Position numbers and translations under genes: made by a program. This document shows positions 22,433 through 32,845 of a DNA stretch of 64,000 bases, in pieces. Where the stretch lies: the NCBI GenBank assembly GCA_031761405.1, contig JASEVX010000361.1:1-64000 (forward strand), read 5' to 3'. Positions within the stretch are counted from its first letter, which is position 1. Every line of letters starts with the position of its first letter. The notes beneath the pieces were generated by a model, which was not told the DNA's origin, made no database searches, and worked only from the letters and a program-made list of their open reading frames with translations. Source of the stretch: Serripes groenlandicus (taxonomy: Eukaryota > Mollusca > Bivalvia > Cardiida > Cardiidae).

Positions 22433-23515
22433 CTAGTAGCTGTACAGCCTCTCACCATTAGCCCGAGTAGCCCCGATCACCATGTTGACCGGTTCCTGTC
22501 GGACTAGGGCTACACAGGTAGCTACATCACCAATATAAGCGGGTGTGGTGGTCCTCAATCCCTGCAGCATTGGTAGATATGGGGCGTCAGTTTCTAGGAG
22601 AAGCCGGTCCAGCGGAATTCGTTTCAAAGCCTCCCGCTGAGCCTTTCCGAAGGTTGCTGTTTTCCCAGTAAAACCGAAATAACAATCGGGGAAAGCGCCT
22701 CTCCAGTCCCTAACCTGCTGTAGGCCCCCAGCAAAACAGTGTAGGTGGATCCTCTGTTCAGGGTGACATTTTTCCTGAACGATTCCCAAGCAGTCTTTGG
22801 AGGTTTCTTCCGAAAGGTGATCCTTAGCATTACCTCGGATATGAAGAACGAGCACCTTTTCCATGCAACTGTATTTTAGGATATCCCTCTGTGCCTGATG
22901 TCGATACTCCTTTTCCGTTGCTCCCGTGCTGTAGTCCAATCCTACCTCTCCTAGGACGGTAACTCGGGGGTTTGACAGGAGTGAATCAAGTTGAACCGGT
23001 TTTCTTGCTGTCAGTCTGTCAATCTTTTTCGGGTGCAATCCAACAGCAATTCGCCACTTCTGATCGGCCTGGAGCACCACTTGGCCATAATGTCCCGGAT
23101 CACAGTAGATTACAACCCCACCGCTGAGTTCCACAGGGTACTCCGATCTCACTTCCGTGGTCCGTCTAGTCAAACCTTCAATGTCATATATATTTGCGCT
23201 CAGCGCTACTCCAAGGCGGTCGACATGGAAGTGACTGTCGAAAGCCAACAAGGGTGTCTGGTTCTCAACACGGGAAACCTTTGAAACAACGGGACTTTCT
23301 CTAGGCCTCACTATGCCCACAGCTGGTTTAGTCTGTAGGGCCTCAGAGTAGGTCCTTGGTCCTGTTGACCTGTCAGGGCTCGAGCATTGGATAATTCTTT
23401 CCGTGTCCGACTGTAAAAGAGCTTCCTCTTCTGCTCTAATTGAACTCCTGAAATTACATGGACTTGGAGTGCCCTGGTAATCCAATTCAATGATACGGTC
23501 CGGACTGACAACCAT
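22433..23515 (-). CDS. TatD-family metal-dependent nuclease carried by the LTR element
   Basis: About 360 residues, open from end to end; I take the ATG at 23515 (a TTG precedes it and a TGA lies five codons upstream). Residues 1-90 are low-complexity and Pro/Ser/Arg-rich; the TatD barrel runs from about 91 to the end. Motifs in order, numbered from the upstream TTG codon: FDSHFHVD (H96, H98), GLHP (160-163), GEVGLDY (E191), LHIRG (H226), HLHCFAGG (H260), LLETDAPYL (D311). These are the metal ligands of the family, all present. TatD proteins are Mg-dependent DNA nucleases; eukaryotic relatives include TATDN1-3. It starts 20-some bases after the zinc-finger ORF, inside the LTRs, in the env position. 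It is the best preserved frame of the element, suggesting recent selection. Role in the element is unknown. Confidence 0.9.
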   Translation of the reverse strand: MVVSPDRIIELDYQGTPSPCNFRSSIRAEEEALLQSDTERIIQCSSPDRSTGPRTYSEALQTKPAVGIVRPRESPVVSKVSRVENQTPLLAFDSHFHVDRLGVALSANIYDIEGLTRRTTEVRSEYPVELSGGVVIYCDPGHYGQVVLQADQKWRIAVGLHPKKIDRLTARKPVQLDSLLSNPRVTVLGEVGLDYSTGATEKEYRHQAQRDILKYSCMEKVLVLHIRGNAKDHLSEETSKDCLGIVQEKCHPEQRIHLHCFAGGLQQVRDWRGAFPDCYFGFTGKTATFGKAQREALKRIPLDRLLLETDAPYLPMLQGLRTTTPAYIGDVATCVALVRQEPVNMVIGATRANGERLYSY

Positions 23516-23540
23516 CAACCTCAGTGGTCACTTTTCTTTC

Positions 23541-25172
23541 TCAGCCTGGAAGGCCTTCAAGGAACAAACAGGTTGGGATTCGTTGTTGATCCTCAGTTTT
23601 AACCAGTACTAATGGGTGTGGCGCCGCTCGAGTTGTCGTCCTTGCCGGGCTCACTGGAGTCTGGCACGTCGTTGATCTTTCCCCTTCAGCCATTACCCCA
23701 ACTTCCATGGGTTCCTCGGCATCTGGGTAAACACCCCGACTAGATAGGCTAACTTCTTTTGCGCAACCACGTTCTGTCTTAATGACTCCCAGTGGTCCTT
23801 CTGTGACGGAATTGTTGTCTACTAGTTCAGGGCTAGCTTTAATTGCAAAGCCCCTCGCTTCATTGGTTTCCTCAGTCTGCATAAACGAGGTAGTTTCCGT
23901 TGCAGTAACCGTTTGTCTCCTTCGGTCTGGCCTCTTTATCTCCGTGGACTCGGGCCCGAACCTCTGAAACAATAAATCCGACTCCCTCGGGCTTAGATTA
24001 TCTATGATGAAGGCCATGGGACGCCAGTGCATAAGTACAGCCGGAGAGTTAATAGGGGTCAGTGTGAATTCCCTCGGTACTTCCCATCCGGCTACCTCAC
24101 ACAACCTTCTCATGGCATCCTGAGTGGTAGGTGTAATTTCCGAAGAGGCATCTATTAGCAGATTATGATCCACCAGTTTCCTCAAGGACTCGGGAGTGGG
24201 GTTTTTACTCTGGACCATAACCATCTTTGCGAGAAGCTGTAGGGCCTGCAATCTTTTGGCCTGGAATTCATGGCTAGCCAACATCTCCGGAGTCTCCAAA
24301 TCGTGGAAGATAGCGGGAATGTGCCTACTTTGCACGTGTCGTTTCAGCCTTTGGGCCTCTGTTTCGCAATTATCGACTGGGCATTTATTTCGCTTAACCC
24401 TTTTTGGATAAGCAGCCGCTTCGGTGGTCATTTTCCTCTTTCTGTTGGTGATCACCTTGCGATCGGTTCCTTCCACCTCCACATTTAGATCTGTCATGCT
24501 CTCCCAAGACTTATTTCGCCTAGGAGAAACATGAATAGCCCTCGTCGAGGTCTCGGGCCTTTTTTCATTCCCTTCGATTCCTGGATGCGTCGTGGTTTCT
24601 CGGAATTTTGCTTGAATCCCCGGAGACATGGAGCGCCTTGGAGACCTCTGCCTTTCCCTATACCGAGCAGTTGACTGATATTCTTTGCGACCGTCTGATC
24701 TTAGAATTTCTAGGGCTCTGGAAGTTCTCAAGTATTCGTCCAAGGCTCTCTGTTTTCGTTCTTCCAAGCCCTTTTCTATGTCCCAGGAACTATACTGGTT
24801 GAATTTGGGTAAATCCGCTTTCTCAATTCCATGTCTAGGCGGTTTATCCCTGGATCCCATTGTGTGCCGTGAGGTGTTCCTTCTGTATCTTGAATAATTC
24901 CAAGACCTTTGCTCTTGCCTCGGAATAGCTTCTACTTCAGGTAACTGTGGATGTTCTTCCCTGGACTCCAATGTTTTCCTTGGTTTATCCCTAGGGTATC
25001 TCTGACTATCCTGAGACGTTGGCTCTTGCCTCTGGATAGCTTCCGTTTCTGGTACCTGTGGCTGCTGGTCCCTAGACTCCAATGTATGTCTGGGAACCTC
25101 CCTTGAACCTCTCGAACTACTCCCAGACCTCTTGCCTAGGAACAGTTTCAGAAGGCTTGTCTTGGTCCATTA
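23541..25172 (-). CDS. Accessory ORF 3b: basic protein with C2H2 zinc finger
   Basis: Open from a stop at 25170-25172 to TGA at 23541. The first TTG is at 25082 and no convincing ATG starts it, because it is probably the continuation of the ORF at 25117-25599 in another frame. Numbered from 25082, residues 1-85 hold two and a half copies of a 39-residue repeat (EAI-RQE...R-TLESRD/E--PQ-PE). About 210-233 is Lys/Arg-rich, with two basic clusters like a nuclear import signal. Residues 234-254 form a C2H2 finger (C-x4-C-x9-H-x4-H, ending KRHVQSRH). The C-terminal 250 residues have no motif I know. Such a protein could bind nucleic acid and act in the nucleus; that is inference. TatD follows 20-some bases downstream. 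Confidence 0.75.
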
Positions 25173-25599
25173 ACTCGTGAGGGCGGATATCCTCTGCTTC
25201 TTCCACGGCGCCCTGTCGGATTACAGGAAGGTCCTGTGTTCGAAGGCGGACATCCTTGACCAAACCGTCCTCCGATCTGTCTTCGGTAACCTTCACATTC
25301 TTCTGTCTCCTCGAACCCTGTGAATCTTTCCATGGTAGAGGAAAGAATTTGTCAATGGAGGCCCGATCCAACAAGAATTCTAGTTGCCTTCTTGTGTCTT
25401 TAACCCACTGCCAGTACTGTCGGTCTACTGCCAAACGATATTGACCCTCCATCACTGAGACAACAGCCTCTGTGGTGAGGTTCCTACTGGCCGCTAAATC
25501 CTTTACCAGTTCCTTTCCTGGTACTAGCTGTCCTCTCCGAGAAGCGGCTCTTATATCCTGCTCCTGCCTGGACTCTTTCCGCGTCCATCCGTCTGCCAT
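25117..25599 (-). CDS. Accessory ORF 3a: N-terminal part of the zinc-finger protein
   Basis: 160 codons from ATG at 25599 (context AGGTATGG). It begins 17 nt after the pol stop (25616-25618). The first 110 residues are charged and helical-looking, with no known domain. The last ten (ETVPRQEVWE) match the start of the repeat unit that continues in ORF 3b in another frame. I therefore infer that 3a and 3b are one protein of about 700 residues, split by a single frameshift near 25117-25140. A TACTAAT branch-point-like word (25619-25625) and TTTATTTATTTCAG (acceptor ending at 25602) lie just upstream. Confidence 0.7.
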   Translation of the reverse strand: MADGWTRKESRQEQDIRAASRRGQLVPGKELVKDLAASRNLTTEAVVSVMEGQYRLAVDRQYWQWVKDTRRQLEFLLDRASIDKFFPLPWKDSQGSRRQKNVKVTEDRSEDGLVKDVRLRTQDLPVIRQGAVEEAEDIRPHELMDQDKPSETVPRQEVWE

Positions 25600-25601
25600 A
25601 C

Positions 25602-25625
25602 CTGAAATAAATAAACTAATTAGTA
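25602..25625 (-). promoter_or_regulatory. Putative splice branch point and acceptor before the accessory ORFs
   Basis: On the minus strand TACTAAT (25625-25619) is followed, 16 nt before the AG at 25603-25602, by a T-rich run ending TTTCAG, and then GTATG with the ATG of ORF 3a. Elements with env-type third genes normally express them from a spliced RNA. A matching donor in the 5' leader was not identified. Confidence 0.45.
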
Positions 25626-27431
25626 TCTCTATTTAAAAGGGACGGGTCCCCCTCACACCTGAAGCACAAGTATTGTCCCAACTGTTTGGCTAGTTTTCTG
25701 GTGATTCCAACACAGGCTCCGTGATACCATTCAAGGCATTTCCCACACTGAATCATCATTAAACCATCATCCGGTTTCTGCAATAGCAATAGAGGGACTC
25801 TTGATTGCCTTTCGCGCTCTTTAATGCTTCTTCAAGCGCCCCTGGGTTTTCCCTTAATTTCTTGATCCATAGTGGCAAATCTCTATCATGACATTTTTTA
25901 ATCCGGTCATGATTCACTACTTTCACTGAGGTTCCAATCTTAATCCGAAATAATGAAGGGGATGGTTTCTCTAGTATGATACCCGGTACAATTTTTTACA
26001 TTTCCCTTAACCCACAGCTGAATCTAGAAGGTAAACTATGAGTCAGTACACGCAGGTCATAGTCCTTCTTCATTCTTTTCTGACATGCCTTGAGAGTGTC
26101 CCTGGCCACTTCATGTGCTGTTTCAAGAGAACATGCCAAATCTGCGACATATCGCTCCGTTGATGGTAGATCTCTCTTCATCACATTTGACGGGAATATT
26201 AGATCCGCAGGCAAATTGACCTCTCTTCCCAACATTAATCGATTAGGAGTATATCCAGTCTGCCTGTTTACGGAGGATCTAAGTGCTCCTGCTAGCTGGG
26301 CTAGATGTTCGTCCCATCTTGTACTTTTCTTAACGAAGCAGCGTATAGCATCCATCAGTGTTCTATTGTACCGTTCCACCTGTCCATTTGCAGAAGGCCG
26401 ATATGCAGTGGTCCTAGTCTTGTGAATACTTAACAAATCACAAATGGACTTGAATAGCTGACTCTTGAAATTTCGGCCTTGATCTGTGTGAACATAGAAA
26501 GGGTAACCAAACCGAGAGAAGAACTCATTCACAGCTGCTCGGGAATTAACTTCTGCGGTCTGAGAAGGCAATGGTACACTCTCAACCCATTTTGTGAATT
26601 GGTCGACTATCATTAATATGTATTCGTTACCATTAACGGTTTTTGGTAAAGGTCCCAGGAAATCCAAATGTACTCTTTTCATTGGTGCGCAAGCTTGGTA
26701 ACTTATAAGTGGCATACATGCTGCTTTGCCTGGCTTTTTATGCTTGTTACATATTGAACATGCTTTAACATAGTTCGTAATGTCTTTGGACATGCCGTAC
26801 CAAAAGTACTTTTCTTTGATTTTCGACTTAGTCCTGTCAATCCCTTGATGGCCTGCTGATGGGATATCATGGAAACCCCTAAGTACCCTTTCCCTAAAAC
26901 ATTTCGGTACTACCATTACTTGTCCTTTGTCGGGTATCTGTCGCTGCAGTACACCAGCTTTAAGCTTCAATTCCTGTTTATGAATCCAGTAGAACTTAGC
27001 CCCCGTACTAGCCGAGAAAACAATGCCCTCACTCGGAACTATTCTTTCAGTTAACCACGGCAGCACTAGTGCAAAGTCCGAGTCTTTGATGGTCTCCTCC
27101 CTTAATTCGTTAATAGAGTCCCCTGTGTCTTCGGTAGTGACTGCTCTGACTATCGATGAATTGTCGGAATTCCTGGTTATCTTTAAGGTACTGTTCTTCA
27201 GAATGCCTGGTCCTACTGGTTTTACTTTGCTAATTTTCCAGGTTGAGGCCCCCGTTTCAGAGTTCTTTCCTTTCTTACTCTCTTGAATAGGCTTCTTATG
27301 AGGCAATGCGACTGCATAATCCACCTCTTCTACAAAGTCAGACCAATTGTTATGTGCTCTGGTACAGTAAGGACATCCCTTACAAGGCAACTCTTCAAGG
27401 TGGAAGCCGGCTCTGTAGTTTGAACAGTACT
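25616..27431 (-). pseudogene. pol 3' part: integrase with C-terminal PHD finger
   Basis: The open frame 25996-27390 holds the integrase. Numbering from its first Met: an N-terminal Cys cluster CKGCPYC (3-9); HHCC zinc-binding domain H174, H181, C211, C214; catalytic triad D243 (HLDFLGP), D303 (HTDQGRNF), E339 (GQVERYNR), 35 residues between the last two; then the RPSANGQ context typical of Gypsy. The frame stops at 25996, but pol coding continues in another frame. CYC at 25780-25788 and, after one more frame change, CGKC (25736-25747), WYH (25721-25729), a Cys at 25712-25714 and CFRC (25655-25666) give the full C4HC3 spacing of a PHD finger, followed by TAG at 25616. At the front it is also one frame off from RNase H. 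Integrase inserts the cDNA; a PHD finger would be expected to read histone tails and guide insertion (inference). Confidence 0.85.
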
Positions 27432-29250
27432 CTAAAGTCTCCTAGAGAGCGCATCTGCATTCAAATGCTTCTTTCCTGATCGGTGCTGAATAAGCATATC
27501 ATATTGCCCAAGTTCTTCAAGCCATCGTGCTATTTGCCCCTGGGGTTCTTTGAAGTGTAACAACCACAACAAACTATGATGATCTGTTCTGACAATGAAT
27601 TTCCGCCCCAGTAAGTAATGTCGATACTGCCGGGTAAAGCGTACCACTGCCAATAGCTCTTTTCTGGATGTGCAGTACCGTCTTTGTTCATGGGAGAGGG
27701 AATAACTACCATATGCGATAACTCTTTCAAGCCCTTCTTGTAGTTGAATAAGTTCCGCCCCTACTGCATAATCTGACGCATCTGTGTCCAAGATGAAGGA
27801 ATCCTTACTGTTTGGTAAAGCCAATAAAAGAGCCGTTGTCATCACTTCCTTTATTCCCTGAAATGCTTCCTCTTGTTCTACATCCCACCTGAACTTCTGC
27901 TTCCCGGTTATTTCATACACTGGAACGGCCATCTTTGCCAAATTCTTTAGAAACAGCAGATGATAGTTCACCAGACCAAGAAACCGCTCCACGTCACGAG
28001 TGCACTTTGGTTTTGGCCAGTCGAGTACTGCAGCGACATTCTCCGTGGTCAATTGCAACCCATCTTGCCCCACCAATCTGCCCAAGAACTCTACTTCTTT
28101 TTGAAATAAGACACACTTCTTCGGTTTCATGCGTAACCCATACTCTCTGAACCTTTGAAGCACCTCTCTCAAGTTGTCTAAATGTGCCTTGAAAGTCATT
28201 CCCATTACCAGTATGTCGTCTAAAAATGCCAGTACAATATCCCAGTTCAGACCCCGCAACACAAAATTCATCACCCTGCAAAAGGTTGCTGGTGCGTTGC
28301 AAAGTCCAAACGGCATGCGCACACACTCATAAAGACCATACGTGGTTATAAAGGCAGTTTTCCTCTGATCTTCCTTTTTAATCCTGACTTGCCAATACGC
28401 AGAATTGGCATCCAGTTTGGAAAAGTAGGTATTCCCTGCGATAGTGTCAATGCAGTCCTCCACCAATGGTAATGGAAATCAGTCCTTTTCCGTGGCCTTG
28501 TTGACCACGCGATAATCAACACACCATCTGACTGTGCCATCCCGTTTCCGTATTATAACTGGAGCTGATGCCCACTCTGAATTTGAGGGCTGTATGACCT
28601 TTGCCTTCAACATCTTTTCCAGGTGTGCCTTCTCCTCTTCCGCAAAACCTAAAGGCGTCTTCCTTATTCTTTGTTTAACCGGTTTTGCATCACCTGTTAC
28701 TATCTGATGTTCGATTTCCGTGAAATCGCCAAGATCATATTCATTTTTGGCAAAAACATCCTGATACTCAAAAATCAAGTCCTCGAGTTTCTGTATTTCT
28801 CCGTGTTCGAGATTCTGGTTTGATCTCCCCACTAGGTCAATCAAATGTTCTGGTATCTTCCGTGTCTTCTCCGTTTCCTGCTCTTTGTCCACTTTCGCAA
28901 CTTTTACACTCCCCGAACCTTTAATAGGCAAGACGTCATGTGCCTCACCTAGGGTATGCCTGCTCTTCAACACAATGTTTCTGTCGGTTAAATTTACTAC
29001 ACAGACTTTTGGTTTTAGTTGTTTGTGATAAAGTGCCCGCGGAATTAGCGCATTTTCGACTGGGAAGGTTCAATCATGTAATCTCCACACTGTCCTTTGG
29101 TTTTACATTTCACCAATTTGACTGAATTGGGTGGGATTACAGTCCTGTGGCAAACTAATACCCTGGAAACTTTTGGGTCTTTAAGTGGTTCGTTGGGAAG
29201 AAATGGAATGACTTCGTCCTCAACCTCCAGGTGTCCTTGAGATAGAGAAA
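27432..29250 (-). pseudogene. pol middle part: reverse transcriptase and RNase H
   Basis: 28479-28973 carries the RT N-terminal region (IxPSNSEWASAPVIIRKRDG, CVDYRVVNKAT). An in-frame TGA at 28481-28479 separates it from 27432-28466, which reads on without a frame change: YFSKLDANSAYWQV (first catalytic Asp), MPFGLCNAPATF, then FLDD at residues 81-84 (the other two). RNase H motifs follow: DTDASDYAVGAEL, SRKELLAVV, TDHHSLLWL, and the HLNADALSRR end. The 28974-29250 part continues the PR-RT linker (VCVVNLTDRNI) with one more frame break near 29060. The catalytic residues are intact, so the damage is the stop and the frame breaks. Confidence 0.9.
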
Positions 29251-30426
29251 TAATATATCTATAGGTACTACCTATTTACGAAAAAACCGCAAGATAATTA
29301 TAAACAAAAATTAAAGAGCATACTTTGGCCATAAAGAGGGATTTATGAGTAATTGACTAGACAATAATAATGTTAATGTCATGTTTCTTGCATTATCAAA
29401 ACATATTTGGAATTCGTATTGCTGTCGTCTATTATTACGAACAGAAAATAATAAAGTAAAGACTTTCAGAAAATCAAGGAATACATTTATAATGAACGAG
29501 GTTAAAACATGAGGGCCAAGATGATCCTAAATCGATCACCTGCATTATGGTAAAGAAGCAAATAGATCAGCCCTTTTCTGATGCCACTTGGCGACTGCCT
29601 TTTTCAACCAGTCAATATGACTGGAACAAATGATGTAAATGGTCACATTTCTGCTAAACCATTTCCCTATTAGAGATGGTTTCTGAGGCCTTTGCAACAG
29701 ACGATTTAGGAAAAGATTGTCGCCAAAAGAACAATTGCTCCTTATGAGAAAGTTATGCTTTTGCCACAATGTTTGATAAATAATTATACTTTGAATGAAT
29801 GAGTCAATAGCTCATGCATAGGAATTTTGGGTCTTTCATGTTGATACCACATTTTTGCGGGAAACGACATCGCTCCATTGACGTTACGCCAAGATGAAGT
29901 GTTACGGAAATGACGTCACGTCCTTCTTTGGCTACGATACAGTAAAAATTTAGTTCGGGCGTAGAAGGTTAATGCTGTCGATTTTTTGACAAACGGGAAA
30001 ACATATTTCTTACAGAGTTCCATTTATTTTTAACTTTTCGTACAAATGTTAATTCCCACATAACACAGCACTTAAATGATCTTAAATATCGATTTAAAAA
30101 AAAAAAAGATTAAAAAGACGACAATAATGTTCAATACGTGTTTTTTTTCGTCTCATTTTTTACATACTCAAAAATCGATTTTAAAAAAAATGATTAAAAA
30201 GACGACAATAATTTTCAATCCGTGTTTTTCTGCTCATTTTATACATATCCAAAATACCGATTTAAAAAAAAAAATGATTAAAAAGCCGACAATAATTTTC
30301 AATCTGTGTTTTACGTCTGCTTTTTATACATATCCAAAATGGCGGCCCCCATGGATTTTTTTTTTCAGTTTCATTTCAGAAAGCTTCATGGGTTATTGAA
30401 AAAAAAAAAAAAAAAAAAATCTCACA
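29251..30426 (-). repeat. Nonautonomous repeat X, copy 2, nested in protease
   Basis: 1.18 kb inserted inside the retrotransposon, with retroelement coding sequence on both sides. Homologous to 18556-19513. Relative to copy 1 it has an about 85-bp segment (CGATTTAAAA...GATTAAAAAG-CGACAATAAT-TTCAAT-CGTGTTTT) amplified to three tandem units at 30085-30340, and an A-run of about 20 near the right edge. Just outside the right edge lies a small inverted repeat (CGAAAAAAACC at 30442-30452, GGTTTTTTTTCG at 30459-30470). I could not identify a target duplication. Confidence 0.8.
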
Positions 30427-30470
30427 CCTGTTAACTATAAGCGAAAAAAACCATTTATGGTTTTTTTTCG

Positions 30471-30690
30471 TATTAATGCTGGTCTTCTTCAAAAAGTCTA
30501 GTCCAGTTCCCAGTTTAAGGGTTAGAGGTCCAATAATGGTGCCTTCTATTTTCAGCTGTCGTCCAGCCGTTTGCAATGTTACCTTTTTAAGTATTGGACC
30601 ATTCAAGTTAAGATTCGCATAAACTCTGTCCGAAATAATGGTAACTTGAGCTGCGGTATCAACTTTGTCATCTCCACTGCAGTTTCTACT
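30471..30690 (-). pseudogene. Retropepsin (protease) fragment, interrupted
   Basis: The active-site triplet D-T-A is encoded at 30652-30660 in a KVDTAAQVTIIS context, the form seen in Gypsy aspartic proteases. Downstream on the minus strand come GPLTLKLGT and GLDFLKK, the second resembling the conserved LLGxDFL block near the protease C-terminus. The nested repeat then breaks the gene. Protease would mature Gag and Pol. Frame changes are also present between it and gag. Confidence 0.75.
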
Positions 30691-32108
30691 CTCCCCATTC
30701 TATCCTCTTGATGTTTAAACTGGGATTGCTCAAGCATAGCACTTTTCGGTGCACTGGCACCTTTCTTATTCTGGGGTACAAAATCTCTAGACATTCGTGG
30801 TTGACTTGGCAATCGTAGTCTTCCTGAAGGCTACGCGAGCGGACTTCTTTCTTATGTTTGCCATATATAGCTTGGTTAGTATGCTGATACCACCTTACTT
30901 TATCTACGGCTCCCTCCATAGAAGTTGGTTTGCATGTCAATGGATAATGTCCCGCTTGTCGATCGGACATCTCAGGATATGCTCTGGTGGCCAATTGCAT
31001 AACTCTAGCTGCCCAATCGTTAACCGACTCTTCAGCTGTCTGTGTGGTGTACGAGAAAGACATTTGGGTCGTTTCTGGTAAATCCTTTATGTCGAATCTT
31101 CTTTCAAGTCTCTCCATAATTTCCAGAAATCGAACACCTGGTTCCCTTCTGATCAAGTTAGCAAAGAATTCACTGGCTTGACCCTCTAAACAGTAGCAGA
31201 GCTGACTTTTTTATCGCCTGGTGACCAATGTTGCCCTTGCGCAAACATCATGAATTTTGGTCGCAAATGCTTGCCAATCTCTCTTTCCGTCATACGAAAT
31301 TGACCTTGGTACATTCACACCCGTGTTTTTCTTCTGGCACTCTTCTGTTATCTTCGCTAATCTCTCCCTCTTGAATGGTGCTGGTCTTCTTTGGTCCATC
31401 GCATCCCGATCCATAAATAGAGCTGGTCTCCTTTGGTCCATCGCATCCCGATCCATAAATGGAGCTGGTCTCCTTTGGTCCATCGCATCCCGATCCATAA
31501 ATGGGGCTGGTCTTCTTTGGTCAATCGCATCCCGATCCCAATTTGACTCGATATTCGTGAGTGTAGCCAGTCCTTTGATGATCATCTCGGGCGCTTTGTA
31601 AAGGGACGTATTGCTGTGGAATACGACGAGGCGTTAACGTTTGCCTACTCTCATCCCTAGTATCAGTTTTCTCAAACCGTACTTGCTTTTTGACAAAGTC
31701 CTCTTGATGTAATCCTGAACTGTCCATGTTATATGGGAATGGCTTATCCTGACCGTATTCTTCTCGGTGACCTTCCCAATAGGATAGGTCTTCTTCCTCC
31801 TCTGAACTGAATTCTTCCGCCAATTCCAAGAATTCTTCATCTCTATTGCCAAGACTTGGATGTTTAGCCATAGCGGGTGAAGAGTGCGCGTGAGGGAAAG
31901 GTGTGAAATCTAGGTATTTCAACAACTTTTCTGGTTTTCTAATGTTCAGGTTCATGAACAATTCCTGTGTCAAATTGTCACATTTGTCCCTGGCATTAAT
32001 GATTGTTTGGGCTGACACTTGGCCAACTACAGGTAATGTCCTCAAATCAGTTGGAAGGCAATAACTAATTCTGATCTTGGATTTAGGTGGAGGCGGACCC
32101 CTATCCAT
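30691..32108 (-). pseudogene. gag of the LTR element, broken by frameshifts
   Basis: The ATG at 32108 opens 195 codons: residues 23-40 (LRTLPVVGQVSAQTIINAR) resemble a helix-hairpin-helix, then an acidic stretch near 90-110. A frame change follows into 31211-31585, which contains four copies of a 14-residue repeat (MDRDAMDQRRPAPF and variants, 42 bp each, about 31375-31540), then YDGKRDWQAF. After an in-frame stop at 31211 the Retrotrans_gag-like core continues (YCLEGQASEFF, FLEIMERLERRF, ESVNDWAARVMQLATRAYP) to about 30690. I see no CCHC knuckle. Gag forms the particle that holds the RNA. Confidence 0.8.
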
Positions 32109-32845
32109 GATTGATTAATTACAACCAGTACCATTGTACTACTAAAATTAAATAATTAAAAACCTAATGAAATGAACGATTGACGTAACTACTGCACTAC
32201 TCCCTTTTCCAAAATGATGTTATAAATTTAATATTGATCTAGTCTAAACCAGGTTTCCAAAAAATCCATAATTTGTTCTTAATAAGGCTAAGGTAACATA
32301 AAAGGTATTTAATAACATGGTAAAAAACAAATATCTACCTACAGGGTTGATTCACAACATTGGTTTTCATTTCTAATATTAATTTCAACTATTGTTTTGT
32401 TTATCGCGGATGTTCTAAACTTCTGCGCATCCAAATGGCGCAGGGCGGAAATTGCCAAAGATTCCGCGGGAATTTCTAATAGACGAAAAGATAAGTCCAA
32501 ATAATGAGTGAAAAGCTCTTAATTAAATTTCGGTATGTAATAAAAACAAGGTTTTTGACCTTTAGCCTTGTGTTTTCTACCGATAGCACATTCAGGAAAT
32601 CGCGAGCGAGTCAGACAGCCAACAAACTCGACTCTTCCAAAAAAGTCACTATTGCTGCTTCTGCAGGGTCGTAATTCTTTTCCTTACTAAATGCGTATCG
32701 GGTTTTCGCTGTCAAAAACCCTGGTAAGCACTTTGGTTAACGTCACGGACCAACAACGAAGGAGTTCAAAAACTTCCTCCCGAAATTTCAACTTTTTCAG
32801 TCTGCCGTTTGGCCAACGATTTTCCCAAAGATTGCGCTTACAAAG
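32109..32845 (-). other. 5' leader of the LTR element
   Basis: Noncoding sequence between the primer-binding region and gag. It would hold packaging signals and any splice donor for the accessory ORFs; I could not pick a donor with confidence. Confidence 0.5.

Noticed and set aside
22991..23284. Plus-strand frames across 22.9-28.2 kb
   Set aside because: Shadows of the minus-strand retrotransposon genes; no motifs of their own.
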